A DNA stretch of 32,014 nucleotides from Xenorhabdus indica (GCF_014467235.1 NZ_NKHP01000012.1:1-32014); one strand, 5' to 3'. Positions 1 to 9,593 are shown, numbered from the stretch's first letter. Numbers and translations: made by a program. The notes: generated by a model not told the origin, from the sequence alone.

Positions 1-101
1 GAATTAACTGTTTCAGTCACTCTTCAAGACTTTAATCTTTCTGGCCTTTCGGCCTTGTCGATAATGTCCTGCGAGTGCCCACACAGATTGTCTGATTAAC
101 T

Positions 102-113
102 TGTTAAAGAGCA
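102..113 (-). promoter_or_regulatory. rrn boxA antitermination site
   Basis: The minus strand reads TGCTCTTTAACA, the NusB/S10 (NusE) loading site of rrn antitermination. A boxB-like hairpin lies just upstream at 116-141, in the usual boxB-boxA order. Confidence 0.92.
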
Positions 114-151
114 GGGCAACCGAACGTTCGTTCCGGGTTGCGAGGCTGCGT

Positions 152-179
152 ATCTTACGCGTTTTGCCTCCGGAGTCAA
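152..179 (-). promoter_or_regulatory. rrn P2 promoter
   Basis: On the minus strand there is a -35 TTGACT (174-179), a 16-bp spacer and a -10 TAAGAT (152-157). It lies about 100 bp downstream of P1, the same spacing as the tandem rrn promoters of enterobacteria. Confidence 0.82.
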
Positions 180-250
180 GCGTTTATTTTTGCTTTTTCC
201 TCCCTGGCCTCAGCGGCTGGTATCAGCACAGCGTCGGTCAGTGGTGGCGC

Positions 251-300
251 ATTATAGGGAATTTTCCGGCGCTGACAATAGTTTTTTTGAAAAATTTTAT
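251..300 (-). promoter_or_regulatory. rrn P1 promoter with UP-like element
   Basis: On the minus strand there is a -35 TTGTCA (273-278), a 16-bp spacer and a -10 TATAAT (251-256), followed by a GCGCCACC discriminator. This is almost identical to E. coli rrnB P1. An A/T tract at about 279-300 sits where an UP element binds the alpha C-terminal domain of RNA polymerase. The GC-rich discriminator is the feature that makes such promoters sensitive to ppGpp/DksA (established for E. coli). Only about 50 bp separate the -35 from the murI stop codon, so any Fis sites would have to overlap the end of murI. Confidence 0.93.
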
Positions 301-329
301 CGACCGCTGATTATTACGCCAAATTTAAC

Positions 330-1193
330 TTAAGTTGATAGTTTTTCCAGCGTTATGAAGCCATAACCATGTAAAATCGGGCGTAAAGATTCGCTATTAG
401 GATCTATTTTGGTGCAATAAGCTAAGTTACTTTCTATTGTTGAAGATAAATTTTCTCGATTTTTAATCAACCACACTGTCCTACGTGCAATAGCCGCACC
501 TGAGTCAATCAATCGTGTTCCCTCGGGTAAAACTTGTGACAGCTCTTCTGCAAGTAAAGGGAAGTGAGTACATCCCAAGATAACGGTATCTGGTGGTTCT
601 TTCATTCTCAGCCACGGTTTTAATACTTTTTTTACTTTTTCCAACGAAATAGTTTCATTATGTAACTTTCTTTCAGCCAACTCCACCAGTTCAGCGGAGC
701 CTATGGCATGAACCTGACAATCCGTAGCAAATTGTGCAATAAGTTCTTTTGTATAACCACGATTAACAGTAGCCCGAGTTGCCAATAATCCCACTACGTG
801 GTTACAAGTTAGTTTTGCCGCAGGCTTGATCGCAGGTACAACGCCTACAACGGGAAAGGAAAAACGTTCACGCAGTATCGGCAGACTGACCGTACTGGCT
901 GTATTACAGGCGATCACTACAACTGCTAAAGGATGCCTTTTCTGGATTTCATCGACAACTTTGACAACTCGCTCAATAATCACTTCCGCAGTTTTCTCTC
1001 CATAAGGAAAGGCTTCATTATCGAAAGCATATATATAGTGGAGATCCGGCAGCAATTGTCGAATCTCTTGATATACAGATAACCCACCCACACCGGAATC
1101 AAAAATCAGAATGGTTGGGCGACCAGTTGTATGCAAATTAGAAGTTGTAGCTGCCGGTGAGGAAGTATTCTCGTCCTGGAGTGCGATAGCCAT
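330..1193 (-). CDS. murI: Glutamate racemase MurI
   Basis: Cytoplasmic, cofactor-independent racemase that turns L-glutamate into the D-glutamate used in peptidoglycan precursors. From the chosen ATG at 1193 the protein is 287 residues, close to the E. coli protein. The two catalytic cysteines are visible in CNTAST (Cys96) and GCTHFP (Cys208), with the FDSGVGG motif at about 31-37. The frame stays open upstream to 1217, but the residues from [10 protein letters not shown] onward align with the family start, so the later ATG is preferred. The start lies inside btuB and the two genes overlap by 56 nt in different frames, which suggests translational coupling. No terminator is seen between murI and the rrn promoters. 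Activity against DNA gyrase, as reported for some MurI proteins, cannot be judged from sequence. Confidence 0.96.
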   Translation of the reverse strand: MAIALQDENTSSPAATTSNLHTTGRPTILIFDSGVGGLSVYQEIRQLLPDLHYIYAFDNEAFPYGEKTAEVIIERVVKVVDEIQKRHPLAVVVIACNTASTVSLPILRERFSFPVVGVVPAIKPAAKLTCNHVVGLLATRATVNRGYTKELIAQFATDCQVHAIGSAELVELAERKLHNETISLEKVKKVLKPWLRMKEPPDTVILGCTHFPLLAEELSQVLPEGTRLIDSGAAIARRTVWLIKNRENLSSTIESNLAYCTKIDPNSESLRPILHGYGFITLEKLST

Positions 1194-2952
1194 AAGCTGT
1201 CTCATAATTTTTATCAAACAGATTAGCTATTCTAGCACGTATTGTTAGGCGGTTAGTGATTGGATAAGACATGTTGATGTCCCATAAACTAACACCGCCT
1301 AATCTCAATCTTTTAGGAGGAAACGTATTAAAGTCTTGATCATAACGCGACCCAATATATTGATAAGTTATTCCCCAATCTATATCGAAGACTTCCCAAT
1401 CTAATTGATATTTCACTTGCTGTTTAGCTCTACGGGTTAACTGCTGATTATTGCCATCACGTGGATTAAGATACTGTAGTGTCAGTTGGTGCTGGAAAAT
1501 GCCGGTATCCATAGTTCCTGTCCACTCGACACCTTTGATTTTTGCCTGTCCTATGTTCAAGTAACGGTTGTTGGAGAAATCTATCAGTTGTTCAATGTTA
1601 TTTTTATAAATAGATAAACGCCAATTAAGCGCTCCTGTTATTCCCTCAAGACCCACTTCTCGTTGTTTACTTTTCTCTGGATTCAAATTTGGGTTTGCCC
1701 CCCAACCATATAATTGCCCAAGCGTCGGTGCCTTAAACGCGGTTCCATAGGAGGCGGTAAAACGATAACCATCAATGAACTCCCAACCCGCTCCGGTTTG
1801 CCAAGTTGTGTTCCAATCATATTCAGAATGGCGATCTGAGCGTACAGCTCCTTCCAAAATGAAGTCATGTATTTTTTGCTGAGCAGTTAAATATACTCCG
1901 GTATTATCAACATCTTTTTGTATCGGGATATTGTTAGAGCCTGCCGCGACAGATTCTCTTTTCCAGTCCACACCACCACTCATTGCGCCATGACCAATCT
2001 GCCATACATTTCCCCATTGGACATTGTATTGTTCGGAATCACTTAACGTAGTGTTTCCTTGATAAATCTTATGCTTAAAATTGTAATCTTTAACATGACT
2101 ATAGCTGGCTATGAATTGAGACGAGTAAATTCCCTGATTGAACTGAACTCCGGCTTCATAACTTCGGCTGAATAATTTTCGGGTATCAGTAAAGGCTCCA
2201 TCATATTTTGTTCTATTATTGTAGCCGTATGTACGTATAAACCCGTTGAACTGATCATTGAACTTATGATCAAGTGCTAACCACAGCATTTTGCTCATGA
2301 ACCCATCGCGATCCGGCTCATTAGTTCCATGACCTGCTACAACATCAAACCCTCTGGTATAGGTATATCCTGCTGCGGCATTCAGGGAAGTATTTCTACC
2401 AATTTTTTGTTGTGTTGCACCATTGTAATTTTGGTATCCATATGAACCGATCCCTGCATTCAATGTCGTCCCCTGTTGCTCCCGACTGGTGATAATATTG
2501 ATAACACCACCGATAGCATCGGAGCCATATACCGCAGAACGCGCACCACGGATATACTCGATTCTTTGCACCATTGAAATTGGGATCTGACTAAAATCCG
2601 CAGCTCCCGTGATACCTGCCTGATTGAATCGGATACCATCCACCAGCACTAAAGTATGGCGAGATTCTGTACCACGAACAAACAAAGAAGCATTCTGTCC
2701 GAGCCCACCATTTTGTGCAATATCAATGCCCGGCAAACGGCGTAGTACATCAACCAAGCTATTAGATTGCCATTGTTCGATTTCTTCACGTGTAACTACG
2801 GTCATCGGTGCTAAAACAGAAGAAATAGGTTGTTTAAAGCGGTTTGCTGTTACCACCAACGGATCTTGATTATTAGCAACGGAGAAATTGCTCCAACAAG
2901 AAAGCATCACTATCGAAGCAGTTGGTAAAAAAATACGTTTCTTATTTGTCAT
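1138..2952 (-). CDS. btuB: Outer-membrane vitamin B12 transporter BtuB
   Basis: TonB-dependent receptor that imports cobalamin across the outer membrane. The 604-residue protein has a signal peptide of about 26 residues (hydrophobic core, cleavage likely after SVA), a TonB box DPLVVTA at residues 30-36, an N-terminal plug domain to roughly residue 150, then a beta-barrel ending in the terminal phenylalanine typical of outer-membrane proteins (last residues GSYNF). E. coli BtuB is slightly longer. The 3' end overlaps murI by 56 nt. It is divergent from trmA across 186 bp, where I could not find a cobalamin riboswitch. Family assignment is firm; B12 specificity rests on similarity and on the conserved btuB-murI neighbourhood. 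Confidence 0.95.
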   Translation of the reverse strand: MTNKKRIFLPTASIVMLSCWSNFSVANNQDPLVVTANRFKQPISSVLAPMTVVTREEIEQWQSNSLVDVLRRLPGIDIAQNGGLGQNASLFVRGTESRHTLVLVDGIRFNQAGITGAADFSQIPISMVQRIEYIRGARSAVYGSDAIGGVINIITSREQQGTTLNAGIGSYGYQNYNGATQQKIGRNTSLNAAAGYTYTRGFDVVAGHGTNEPDRDGFMSKMLWLALDHKFNDQFNGFIRTYGYNNRTKYDGAFTDTRKLFSRSYEAGVQFNQGIYSSQFIASYSHVKDYNFKHKIYQGNTTLSDSEQYNVQWGNVWQIGHGAMSGGVDWKRESVAAGSNNIPIQKDVDNTGVYLTAQQKIHDFILEGAVRSDRHSEYDWNTTWQTGAGWEFIDGYRFTASYGTAFKAPTLGQLYGWGANPNLNPEKSKQREVGLEGITGALNWRLSIYKNNIEQLIDFSNNRYLNIGQAKIKGVEWTGTMDTGIFQHQLTLQYLNPRDGNNQQLTRRAKQQVKYQLDWEVFDIDWGITYQYIGSRYDQDFNTFPPKRLRLGGVSLWDINMSYPITNRLTIRARIANLFDKNYETAYGYRTPGREYFLTGSYNF

Positions 2953-3138
2953 GAGAGAATGGAATCTTGTCGTGAGTCTAACTATTAAGAGTCATGCTAC
3001 GATGAAGGTAATAGCGTGTCCAGAATGCCTCTCCATCAAAAAAGAGAATTGATGAACCAGAAAACTGGACATCCTTTGTACTTTCCCTACAATGCCGCTC
3101 GGAAATTTTTCTTAACGTGATCATACGAGAACCAGATA
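2953..3138 (-). promoter_or_regulatory. btuB-trmA divergent intergenic region with nested stem-loop
   Basis: The region carries the btuB leader on the minus strand and the trmA promoter on the plus strand. I see no B12-box-like block. Instead there are nested inverted repeats: outer arms at 3017-3023 and 3065-3071 (TGTCCAG/CTGGACA) and inner arms at 3034-3039 and 3049-3054 (CATCAA/TTGATG). These could fold in the btuB mRNA leader. No strong -10/-35 pair can be assigned by eye for either gene. Function of the fold is unknown. Confidence 0.4.
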
Positions 3139-4239
3139 ATGCAGAATATCTTGCCAACGGAAGATTATGAAAATCAATTGATGGAGAAGGCCCATTGCCT
3201 GAAAGGAATGATGGCCCCCTTTAGCGCACCTGAGCCCGAAGTTTTCCGTTCCCCTGCATCTCACTACAGGATGCGAGCAGAATTCCGTATCTGGCATGAG
3301 GAAGATGACCTCTATCACATTATGTTTGATCAACAGACGAAACAGCGTATCCGTGTTGATCAATTTCCAGTTGCCAGCCAACTGATTAATAGCATGATGC
3401 AGGCAATTATTGCGGGCGTAAAAAATAACCTGGTATTGCGTCATAAATTGTTTCAGGTGGACTATCTTTCTACCCGTAGCAACAAAATCATTGTTTCCCT
3501 GCTTTACCACAAAAAACTGGGGGATGAATGGCGCGAACATGCAATCTCTTTACGCAATCAGTTAAAGGCAGAAGGCTTTGATGTTCAGCTTATTGGTCGA
3601 GCATCAAAAACCAAGGTTACACTCGATCATGATTATATAGATGAAGAGTTACCCGTTGCGGGTAGGACAATGATTTATCGTCAGGTTGAAAATAGTTTCA
3701 CTCAGCCAAATGCCAGTATCAATATCCATATGCTGGAATGGGCAATAAATATTACCAAAGATGCCAAAGGCGATCTGCTTGAACTCTATTGTGGTAACGG
3801 CAACTTTTCTCTGGCATTAGCTCAAAATTTTGAGCGCGTACTGGCAACAGAAATTGCCAAACCTTCTGTTGCTGCCGCGCAATTTAATATCAAAGCGAAT
3901 CAAATTGATAATGTGCAGATTATCCGTATGTCAGCGGAAGAATTTACTCAGGCAATGAATGGAGAAAGGGAGTTCAACCGTCTTCAGGGAATTAACCTAA
4001 AAAGTTACCAATGTGAAACTATTTTTGTAGATCCGCCCCGCAGCGGCTTGGATGAAGAAACTGTCAAAATGGTACAAGGGTATCCACGTATTCTGTATAT
4101 TTCCTGTAACCCAGAAACGCTCTGCCAGAACTTAGAAACGTTGACGCAAACTCATCAAGTCAGCAAGCTCGCGCTTTTTGATCAATTCCCATATACCCAC
4201 CATATGGAATGTGGTGTATTACTGGAAAGACGCGATTAA
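3139..4239 (+). CDS. trmA: tRNA (uracil-5-)-methyltransferase TrmA
   Basis: SAM-dependent enzyme that makes ribothymidine at position 54 of the T-loop in tRNAs (also reported to act on tmRNA in E. coli). The length of 366 residues matches the E. coli enzyme. The SAM-binding motif [12 protein letters not shown] is at about 213-224, the catalytic nucleophile is Cys323 in SCNPE, and the general base is Glu357 in HMECG. The DPPRSG motif is at 298-303. The ATG at 3139 gives the family start; the ribosome binding site in front of it is weak. The gene is divergent from btuB and convergent with yijD across a strong bidirectional terminator. Confidence 0.97.
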   Translation: MQNILPTEDYENQLMEKAHCLKGMMAPFSAPEPEVFRSPASHYRMRAEFRIWHEEDDLYHIMFDQQTKQRIRVDQFPVASQLINSMMQAIIAGVKNNLVLRHKLFQVDYLSTRSNKIIVSLLYHKKLGDEWREHAISLRNQLKAEGFDVQLIGRASKTKVTLDHDYIDEELPVAGRTMIYRQVENSFTQPNASINIHMLEWAINITKDAKGDLLELYCGNGNFSLALAQNFERVLATEIAKPSVAAAQFNIKANQIDNVQIIRMSAEEFTQAMNGEREFNRLQGINLKSYQCETIFVDPPRSGLDEETVKMVQGYPRILYISCNPETLCQNLETLTQTHQVSKLALFDQFPYTHHMECGVLLERRD

Positions 4240-4295
4240 TCAGTTCGTTTATAACACTCCTTTCACGTTACTGAATTTTTCCAGACCAGAAAGCA

Positions 4296-4328
4296 GAAAA
4301 CGCCATAATCAATCCTTATGGCGTTTTC
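4296..4328. terminator. Bidirectional terminator between trmA and yijD
   Basis: Perfect 13-bp stem (4296-4308 with 4316-4328) and a 7-nt loop, with A-rich and T-rich flanks formed by the stem ends, so it can end trmA transcripts (plus) and fabR-yijD transcripts (minus). Confidence 0.88.
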
Positions 4329-4351
4329 ATAAAATCATTATCAAAAAGTCA

Positions 4352-4726
4352 TTAATTTTGCTTTTCTGAAAGCATAGCCTGCTGTCTGCGCCCTTTAACC
4401 TTTCTGTAAATCCAAAATACCAATGCAGTTCCAATCACAACAGATAAGAAATTAGAGCCAATTTCCGGGTGCTTAACCCGAATGATTGCGTTATAAGCAA
4501 GAATCCCCAGGAAGAAACAGCCGATAGCTAATTTTGGTAATCCCTCTGCCATTGGGTAGTTCAAATAACGTTGATGGAGACAATACAGAGATAAGGCCAA
4601 TGAGATAATCGGGAAAATTGAAAAAGGCACCAATGAATTAAAAAATGCCGAGAAAGTTCCGTGTGTTGCCAGTCCAACGATAAGAGCCAGCAACATTGTG
4701 CTTTTATCTTGGCGGTATTGTTCCAT
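4352..4726 (-). CDS. yijD: YijD family inner-membrane protein (DUF1422)
   Basis: Small hydrophobic protein of 124 residues, similar to E. coli YijD (119 residues) along its whole length. The function is not known. About four membrane segments can be seen, at roughly residues 11-30, 36-54, 66-84 and 92-107, with a basic C-terminal tail (KVKGRRQQ). An AAGGAG ribosome binding site precedes the ATG. It follows fabR by 24 nt on the same strand, a two-gene arrangement conserved in enterobacteria, so it is probably co-transcribed with the fatty-acid regulator. No role in lipid metabolism can be concluded from position alone. Confidence 0.9.
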   Translation of the reverse strand: MEQYRQDKSTMLLALIVGLATHGTFSAFFNSLVPFSIFPIISLALSLYCLHQRYLNYPMAEGLPKLAIGCFFLGILAYNAIIRVKHPEIGSNFLSVVIGTALVFWIYRKVKGRRQQAMLSEKQN

Positions 4727-4750
4727 CGTATTCTTCTCCTTTCAGATTAT

Positions 4751-5476
4751 TTAAGAGGTTTTAGGGGCTGCTGTTGTTTTAGAGATAGTTGCTTTAGAGA
4801 CAGTTGTTTTAGAAACAGCGGTTTTTAGGGCAGTGTTTTTTGAATTAGCCGTTTTTTCTTGTTCTCGCCGATACCAATAAAAAGCGCCTTTGGAAATCAT
4901 GCGGAGTTGTAATACCAAACGTTCTTCGAGGCGACGTCTTTTCTTTTCATCAATATCCAGCGCTTCTGCACCAGCACTGAACACAATTGTTACCATCGCT
5001 TCTGCTTGTATTTCGGTAAAATGACGCGGCATATGACTGGCCTGTTCAAGATAGTCTGCCAGCTCTGCAATAAAATGTTGGATTTCCCGTGCGACAGCCG
5101 CACGAAACTCAGCTGATGTTCCGGAACGTTCACGCAGTAATAACCGGAATGCGTTAGGATTATTACCAATGAATTCCATAAAGGTTGAAACAGAGGTGCG
5201 GATGACACTACCCCCCTTTTCGATACGCTGACGTGCCTGGCGCATTAGCTGACGCAGCATTAATCCGCTTTCATCCACCATGGTAAGCCCTAATTCATCT
5301 ACGTCACGAAAATGACGGTAAAATGAAGTCGGTGCAATCCCTGCCTCTCGCGCCACTTCCCGCAAACTCAGACTGGTGAAACTACGCTCAGCACTTAGTT
5401 GGCTAAATGCAGCCTCAATCAGGGAACGACGGGTTTTCTCTTTCTGTTTCGCTCTGACACCAGTTACATTATTCAC
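4751..5476 (-). CDS. fabR: Unsaturated fatty-acid biosynthesis repressor FabR, with repeat tail
   Basis: TetR-family DNA-binding repressor. In E. coli it controls fabA and fabB in response to the saturated/unsaturated acyl-thioester ratio. The helix-turn-helix lies at about residues 25-56 ([21 protein letters not shown]) and the ligand/dimer domain follows to about residue 208. The start is a GTG at 5476 with AGGA five bases upstream; the in-sequence ATG at 5469 is in another frame. At 241 residues it is longer than E. coli FabR because of a Thr/Lys/Ser-rich C-terminal tail built of pentapeptide repeats ([15 protein letters not shown]), encoded by 15-bp DNA repeats at about 4773-4832. The core domain is highly conserved, so repressor function is likely intact. 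Confidence 0.93.
   Translation of the reverse strand: MNNVTGVRAKQKEKTRRSLIEAAFSQLSAERSFTSLSLREVAREAGIAPTSFYRHFRDVDELGLTMVDESGLMLRQLMRQARQRIEKGGSVIRTSVSTFMEFIGNNPNAFRLLLRERSGTSAEFRAAVAREIQHFIAELADYLEQASHMPRHFTEIQAEAMVTIVFSAGAEALDIDEKKRRRLEERLVLQLRMISKGAFYWYRREQEKTANSKNTALKTAVSKTTVSKATISKTTAAPKTS
4773..4847. repeat. 15-bp tandem repeats in the 3' end of fabR
   Basis: Three close copies at 4773-4787, 4788-4802 and 4803-4817, each of the form GTTGYTTTAGARAYA, followed by two decayed copies to 4847. The unit is a multiple of three, so changes in copy number lengthen or shorten the FabR tail without a frameshift. Confidence 0.85.
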
Positions 5477-5483
5477 AACAATC

Positions 5484-5524
5484 CTGATATATCACTCGAC
5501 TATATTATGGAGCAAATATATCAG
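5484..5524. promoter_or_regulatory. Inverted repeat in the fabR-sthA divergent region
   Basis: CTGATATAT (5484-5492) and ATATATCAG (5516-5524) form a 9-bp inverted repeat with centres about 32 bp apart, roughly three helical turns. It lies just upstream of the fabR start. It may be an operator for FabR or another regulator, or only A/T-rich promoter sequence; no known motif was recognised. Confidence 0.35.
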
Positions 5525-5685
5525 ATTCTGCTGTATTTGCTGTGATTGTTCTCTTAAAGATATTAACCCATATTTCCCTGTTTTATTCCTTATTCAGAAA
5601 ACAAAAGCCATATGCTGATTAGGTTATTATGCCAAGCAATGTTAATATAGAGTTGTTATTTTGTGTAAAAATAGGTCTTTCCTCT

Positions 5686-7083
5686 ATGCAATATACTCAT
5701 TTTGATGCCATTGTAATTGGCTCCGGACCCGGTGGAGAAGGGGCAGCAATGGGGTTGGCAAAACAAAGAAAAAACGTTGCAGTTATAGAACGTTACAATA
5801 ATATCGGCGGTGGCTGTACCCATTGGGGCACTATCCCATCAAAAGCCTTACGTCATGCTGTCAGTCGTATTATCGAATTTAATCAAAACCCCCTCTATAG
5901 TGATAATTCCCGCATTCTCCGCTCCTCATTTTCAGAAATTTTACGGCATGCAGAAGTTGTCATTAATCAGCAGACTAAAATGCGGCAGGGGTTTTATGAA
6001 CGCAATCGGTGCCGGATGTTTGCAGGTGAAGCAACTTTCATTGATGAACACCATGTCAGTGTACGTTATGCCGATAATAGTGTTGACATATTAAGCGCAG
6101 ACAAAATAATTATTGCCACAGGTTCCCGACCTTACTGCCCACCCGATGTCGATTTTACTCACTCACGTATTTATAACAGCGATACTATTCTGCAACTGGA
6201 ACATGAACCGCGCCACGTTATTATTTATGGCGCAGGAGTGATTGGCTGTGAATATGCTTCTATCTTCCGTGGATTAGGCGTTAAGGTAGATTTGATCAAT
6301 ACCCGCGATTATCTGCTGTCATTTCTCGATCAAGAGATGTCTGACGCTTTGTCTTACCATTTCTGGAATAGCGGTATTGTCATCCGTCATAATGAAGAAT
6401 ATGAAAAGATCGAAGGCCTTGATGATGGCGTGATTATCCATCTGAAATCAGGAAAAAAAGTTAAAGCAGACTGTTTACTGTACGCCAATGGACGAACAGG
6501 TAATACAGACAAACTCGGTTTGGAAAATGTCGGGCTGAAAACAGATAACCGTGGTTTATTGAAAGTGAACCGGGTCTACCAAACCAGCAATGAAAATATT
6601 TATGCAGTTGGTGACGTGATTGGTTACCCAAGTCTCGCTTCCGCTGCCTACGATCAAGGACGCATTGCAGCAAAAGCCATCATGACCGGAGATGCTGAAA
6701 TGCATCTGGTGGAAGATATCCCAACAGGCATCTACACCATACCGGAAATTAGTTCGGTAGGAAAAACTGAGCAACAATTGACAGCAATGAAAATCCCGTA
6801 TGAAGTCGGACGAGCCCAATTCAAACACTTGGCCAGAGCGCAGATTGCAGGAATGAATGTAGGAAGTCTCAAGATACTATTCCACCGCGAGACAAAACAG
6901 ATACTGGGTATTCACTGTTTTGGCGAACGAGCCGCAGAGATTATTCATATTGGTCAAGCAATTATGGAGCAAAAAGGTGAAGGCAATAATATCGAATATT
7001 TCGTTAATACTACCTTCAACTATCCCACTATGGCTGAAGCATACCGTGTTGCAGCTCTCAACGGGCTAAATCGATTATTTTGA
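5686..7083 (+). CDS. sthA: Soluble pyridine nucleotide transhydrogenase SthA (UdhA)
   Basis: Cytoplasmic FAD enzyme that moves reducing equivalents from NADPH to NAD+. From the ATG at 5686 it is 465 residues, the family length. An upstream ATG at 5629 would add 19 residues with no counterpart in the family, so it was not used, although neither start has a strong ribosome binding site. The FAD-binding GSGPGG is at residues 12-17 and a second Rossmann motif GAGVIG lies in the middle. In the [13 protein letters not shown] segment the disulfide pair of related dehydrogenases is missing, as expected for SthA. The C-terminal dimer domain is complete. The 3' end overlaps oxyR by 9 nt, tail to tail. 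Confidence 0.95.
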   Translation: MQYTHFDAIVIGSGPGGEGAAMGLAKQRKNVAVIERYNNIGGGCTHWGTIPSKALRHAVSRIIEFNQNPLYSDNSRILRSSFSEILRHAEVVINQQTKMRQGFYERNRCRMFAGEATFIDEHHVSVRYADNSVDILSADKIIIATGSRPYCPPDVDFTHSRIYNSDTILQLEHEPRHVIIYGAGVIGCEYASIFRGLGVKVDLINTRDYLLSFLDQEMSDALSYHFWNSGIVIRHNEEYEKIEGLDDGVIIHLKSGKKVKADCLLYANGRTGNTDKLGLENVGLKTDNRGLLKVNRVYQTSNENIYAVGDVIGYPSLASAAYDQGRIAAKAIMTGDAEMHLVEDIPTGIYTIPEISSVGKTEQQLTAMKIPYEVGRAQFKHLARAQIAGMNVGSLKILFHRETKQILGIHCFGERAAEIIHIGQAIMEQKGEGNNIEYFVNTTFNYPTMAEAYRVAALNGLNRLF

Positions 7084-7992
7084 GGCTGTTCCGTTGGCTT
7101 CAAAATAATTTCCCATTCTGACACGAATCGCCTCTGCCAATTGCTCATAGCGACCACGCAGAGGTGAGCCGGGACGATAAACCAAAATGATAGAACGCTC
7201 TGGCACGGGTTTATGGCACTCCAGATAACAAATACCATCCCGTTTTCTCTCTTTAGGAACAGACAAAGCTGGTAATAAAGTGATGCCACTTCCCGCCGCA
7301 ACCATATTACGCAAGGTTTCCAAACTGGTTGCCCTGAAATGAGTATCTTCTTTAGCTCCAGCCTGAAAGCAAAACCCCATTGCTTGGTCACGCAGGCAGT
7401 GACCATCTTCCAACATCAATAATTTTTCCCCGGCAAGATCTCCCATTTTGACCTCAGTCCGGTTCGCCCATTTGTGCTCTTCATAAACTGCAAGTTTCAT
7501 TGATTCCTCAAAGAGGGGCAATTCGATGAATGCTTCCGTTTCTCTCAACGAAGCCAAAATAGCACAGTCAAGTTTTCCACTATCAAGTTGTGCCAACAAA
7601 TTCTGAGTTTGAGCTTCATGCAGATACATTTCCAGTTTGGGAAACAATTTATGCAACTCAGGAATAATCAGTGGCAGAAGATAAGGGCCGATTGTAGGAA
7701 TAAGACCGATATGCAGTGGCCCGGACATGCTTTCACCTTGCAGGGCAGCCATTTCTTGTAAAACCTTTACTTCCCGTAATACCGTCTTGGCTTGCTCCAC
7801 CAGCAACATACCTTGTTGTGTAAACAGGACTTTACGGCTTGTGCGTTCCAGCAGCATCACACCCAATTCATCTTCAAGTTTACGTATCTGCCCACTGAGT
7901 GTTGGTTGACTAACATGGCAAGAATCAGCGGCTCGCCGGAAATGCCGATACTCAGCAAGAGCCACAAGATATTCCAGATCGCGGATATTCAT
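7075..7992 (-). CDS. oxyR: Hydrogen peroxide-sensing regulator OxyR
   Basis: LysR-type transcription factor, activated by peroxide through a reversible disulfide. The redox cysteines are both present at Cys199 and Cys208 in [12 protein letters not shown]. The N-terminal helix-turn-helix (about 17-37, [19 protein letters not shown]) is nearly identical to the E. coli protein. The ATG at 7992 is chosen over 8004 because a GAGG ribosome binding site precedes it and it gives the family start MNIRDLEYL; the length is then 305 residues. A good promoter and a candidate OxyR site lie upstream. No oxyS-like RNA was recognised in the gap to argH, unlike E. coli. The last 9 nt overlap sthA. Confidence 0.97.
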   Translation of the reverse strand: MNIRDLEYLVALAEYRHFRRAADSCHVSQPTLSGQIRKLEDELGVMLLERTSRKVLFTQQGMLLVEQAKTVLREVKVLQEMAALQGESMSGPLHIGLIPTIGPYLLPLIIPELHKLFPKLEMYLHEAQTQNLLAQLDSGKLDCAILASLRETEAFIELPLFEESMKLAVYEEHKWANRTEVKMGDLAGEKLLMLEDGHCLRDQAMGFCFQAGAKEDTHFRATSLETLRNMVAAGSGITLLPALSVPKERKRDGICYLECHKPVPERSIILVYRPGSPLRGRYEQLAEAIRVRMGNYFEANGTASK

Positions 7993-8029
7993 TCCCAACC
8001 TCATTGTCTTATATCAATGATAGAATTGT

Positions 8030-8066
8030 TTAGTAAGACATTATATGCACGAGGTAATAGAACTAT
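8030..8066 (-). promoter_or_regulatory. Possible OxyR autoregulatory site
   Basis: Four tetrads with the OxyR spacing of ATAG-N7-CTAT-N7-ATAG-N7-CTAT can be laid over the oxyR promoter on the minus strand: ATAG, ACCT, ATAA, CTAA. Three of the four are at or near consensus and one is poor. Autorepression by OxyR is known in E. coli; the site here is an inference from spacing and placement. Confidence 0.35.
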
Positions 8067-8069
8067 CAA
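8040..8069 (-). promoter_or_regulatory. oxyR promoter
   Basis: On the minus strand there is a -35 TTGATA (8064-8069), an 18-bp spacer and a perfect -10 TATAAT (8040-8045), about 45 bp upstream of the oxyR start. Confidence 0.65.
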
Positions 8070-8140
8070 ATGCTTGTGAACTCTGGTGTTTTTTATTGAA
8101 AAATAAAAAAAACAAAAGTTATTACAACAGCGTGACAAAC

Positions 8141-8164
8141 CAGCCTGTCATAATAAACAGGCTG
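8141..8164 (-). terminator. Hairpin after argH
   Basis: An 8-bp stem (8141-8148 with 8157-8164, CAGCCTGT/ACAGGCTG) and 8-nt loop, 15 nt after the argH stop. There is no clean U-tract directly after it on the minus strand, so termination efficiency is uncertain; it may act as a 3' end stabiliser. Confidence 0.5.
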
Positions 8165-8179
8165 TCCAGCCAGAGAAAA

Positions 8180-9559
8180 TTAATTGATATGTAACCTCTG
8201 CTTCGCCTCAGCAATAGCCAATTTCACCTGTTTCTGTGCTACACCACCTTTTGCCAAACGTTTATCCAGACAAGACTGTAACGATAAAATGTCATATACA
8301 TCTAGCGAAATAGTTTCACTAAATTGTTGCAGTTCAGATAATGACAGTTCTTCCAATGCTTTACCTTTCTTTATCGCAACAATCACTGCCTCACCAACAA
8401 TATGATGCGCTTCACGAAACGGAACACCTTTTGCCACCAAATAATCTGCCAGTTCAGTAGCATTAGCATAGCCCTGTTGTGCAGCTTCCTTGCAACGATC
8501 ACGCCTTAGCTGAATACCATCCAATACCAACACTGCCATATGCAGGCAATCCCGCCATGTACCCAATGCATCAAACAAGCCCTCTTTGTCTTCCTGCATG
8601 TCTTTGTTATAAGCAAGGGGAAGACCTTTCAGCGTCATCATCATACTTGTTAATGCACCTTGTACCCGACCACATTTACCACGGATCAATTCCAGGGCAT
8701 CAGGATTTTTCTTTTGGGGCATCAGGGATGAGCCAGAAGTTACCCGATCCGACAATTCTATAAAGCCAGCTTCTCCACTGTTGAAGAAAACCAGGTCTTC
8801 AGCAAAACGTGAAAGATGGATCATGCTGATACTGGCATCAGATAGCAGCTCCAGAACATGGTCACGGTCTGAAACACTATCCAAACTATTACGGGTTACA
8901 GAAGCAAAACCAAGCCATGACGCCAATTGTTCCCGATCAATATCGTACGCCGTTCCCGCCAGCGCACCGCATCCCAATGGGCTGACATCCAATCGTTTCA
9001 GAGTATCTTGCAAACGAGTCTCATCACGACTAAGCATTTCTGCATAAGCAAGACACCAATGTGCGAAAGTAACTGGTTGCGCCCGTTGCAAATGGGTATA
9101 ACCCGGCATTACTGCATCCTGATTATTTTCAGCGGTAATCACCAGTGCTTGTTGTAACTCTAGAAGCGCTTGCTGAATATCCGCTATCTGATCCTTGCAC
9201 CATAGTTTCAGATCTGTAGCAACCTGATCGTTACGACTGCGTCCTGTATGCAGTTTTTTGCCCAGCTCCCCCACTTTTGCAATGAGTTGCCCTTCCACCC
9301 AGCTATGAATATCCTCCGCATCACTTTGCAAAATAGCCTTGGGGTTGGCCCGGACTTCATCCAGTAACTCATTCAGTGCCAAATCCAGCTTTTGTTGTTC
9401 TTCTGGCGTCAAAACACCGACTGTAACCAACGCCTTTGACCACGCAACAGAGCCGATAATATCCTGCTCCGCCAAACGATAGTCAAAACGCAGAGAATCA
9501 TTAAATTGCTTGAACCGCTGATCGGCTTCCTGACTGAAACGTCCACCCCAAAGTGCCAT
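8180..9559 (-). CDS. argH: Argininosuccinate lyase ArgH
   Basis: Last step of arginine synthesis: argininosuccinate is cleaved to arginine and fumarate, in the cytoplasm, by a homotetramer of the fumarase/aspartase superfamily. The 459 residues match the family. The superfamily signature [11 protein letters not shown] is at 276-286 and provides the flexible catalytic serine loop; the conserved histidine is at 156 in GYTHLQ, and HTGRSRND is at about 104-111. An AAGG ribosome binding site precedes the ATG. It is the last gene of argCBGH, 34 nt after argG, followed by a hairpin. Confidence 0.97.
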   Translation of the reverse strand: MALWGGRFSQEADQRFKQFNDSLRFDYRLAEQDIIGSVAWSKALVTVGVLTPEEQQKLDLALNELLDEVRANPKAILQSDAEDIHSWVEGQLIAKVGELGKKLHTGRSRNDQVATDLKLWCKDQIADIQQALLELQQALVITAENNQDAVMPGYTHLQRAQPVTFAHWCLAYAEMLSRDETRLQDTLKRLDVSPLGCGALAGTAYDIDREQLASWLGFASVTRNSLDSVSDRDHVLELLSDASISMIHLSRFAEDLVFFNSGEAGFIELSDRVTSGSSLMPQKKNPDALELIRGKCGRVQGALTSMMMTLKGLPLAYNKDMQEDKEGLFDALGTWRDCLHMAVLVLDGIQLRRDRCKEAAQQGYANATELADYLVAKGVPFREAHHIVGEAVIVAIKKGKALEELSLSELQQFSETISLDVYDILSLQSCLDKRLAKGGVAQKQVKLAIAEAKQRLHIN

Positions 9560-9593
9560 AATTGCGTACCTTTTTTCTCTGATTGCCCGGAAA

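Larger units (their letters stand above)
1..244 (-). other. rRNA operon 5' leader (partial, runs off left edge)
   Basis: Read on the minus strand this is the transcribed leader of an rrn operon downstream of murI, the position of rrnB in E. coli. It holds a boxB-like stem (116-141, arms GCAACC/GGTTGC), boxA (102-113) and, at 72-95, a block that matches my recollection of the conserved E. coli leader preceding 16S (the RNase III processing-stem region). A short GGCC/GGCC stem-loop lies near 41-59. The window ends before the 16S 5' end, so no rRNA gene can be annotated. The plus-strand open frame at 101-310 is a shadow of this leader. Confidence 0.9.

Noticed and set aside
1..60. Possible 16S rRNA 5' end
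   Set aside because: The sequence is leader like that preceding 16S; the mature 16S start motif (AGAGTTTGATC) is not in the window.
101..310. Plus-strand open frame of 69 codons
   Set aside because: It lies across the rrn P1/P2 promoters and leader on the opposite strand and shows no protein-like features.
4178..4369. Open frame overlapping the trmA 3' end
   Set aside because: It is out of frame with trmA and runs through the terminator hairpin at 4296-4328.
5629..5685. N-terminal 19-residue extension of SthA
   Set aside because: Residues do not match the family and the later ATG gives the normal length.
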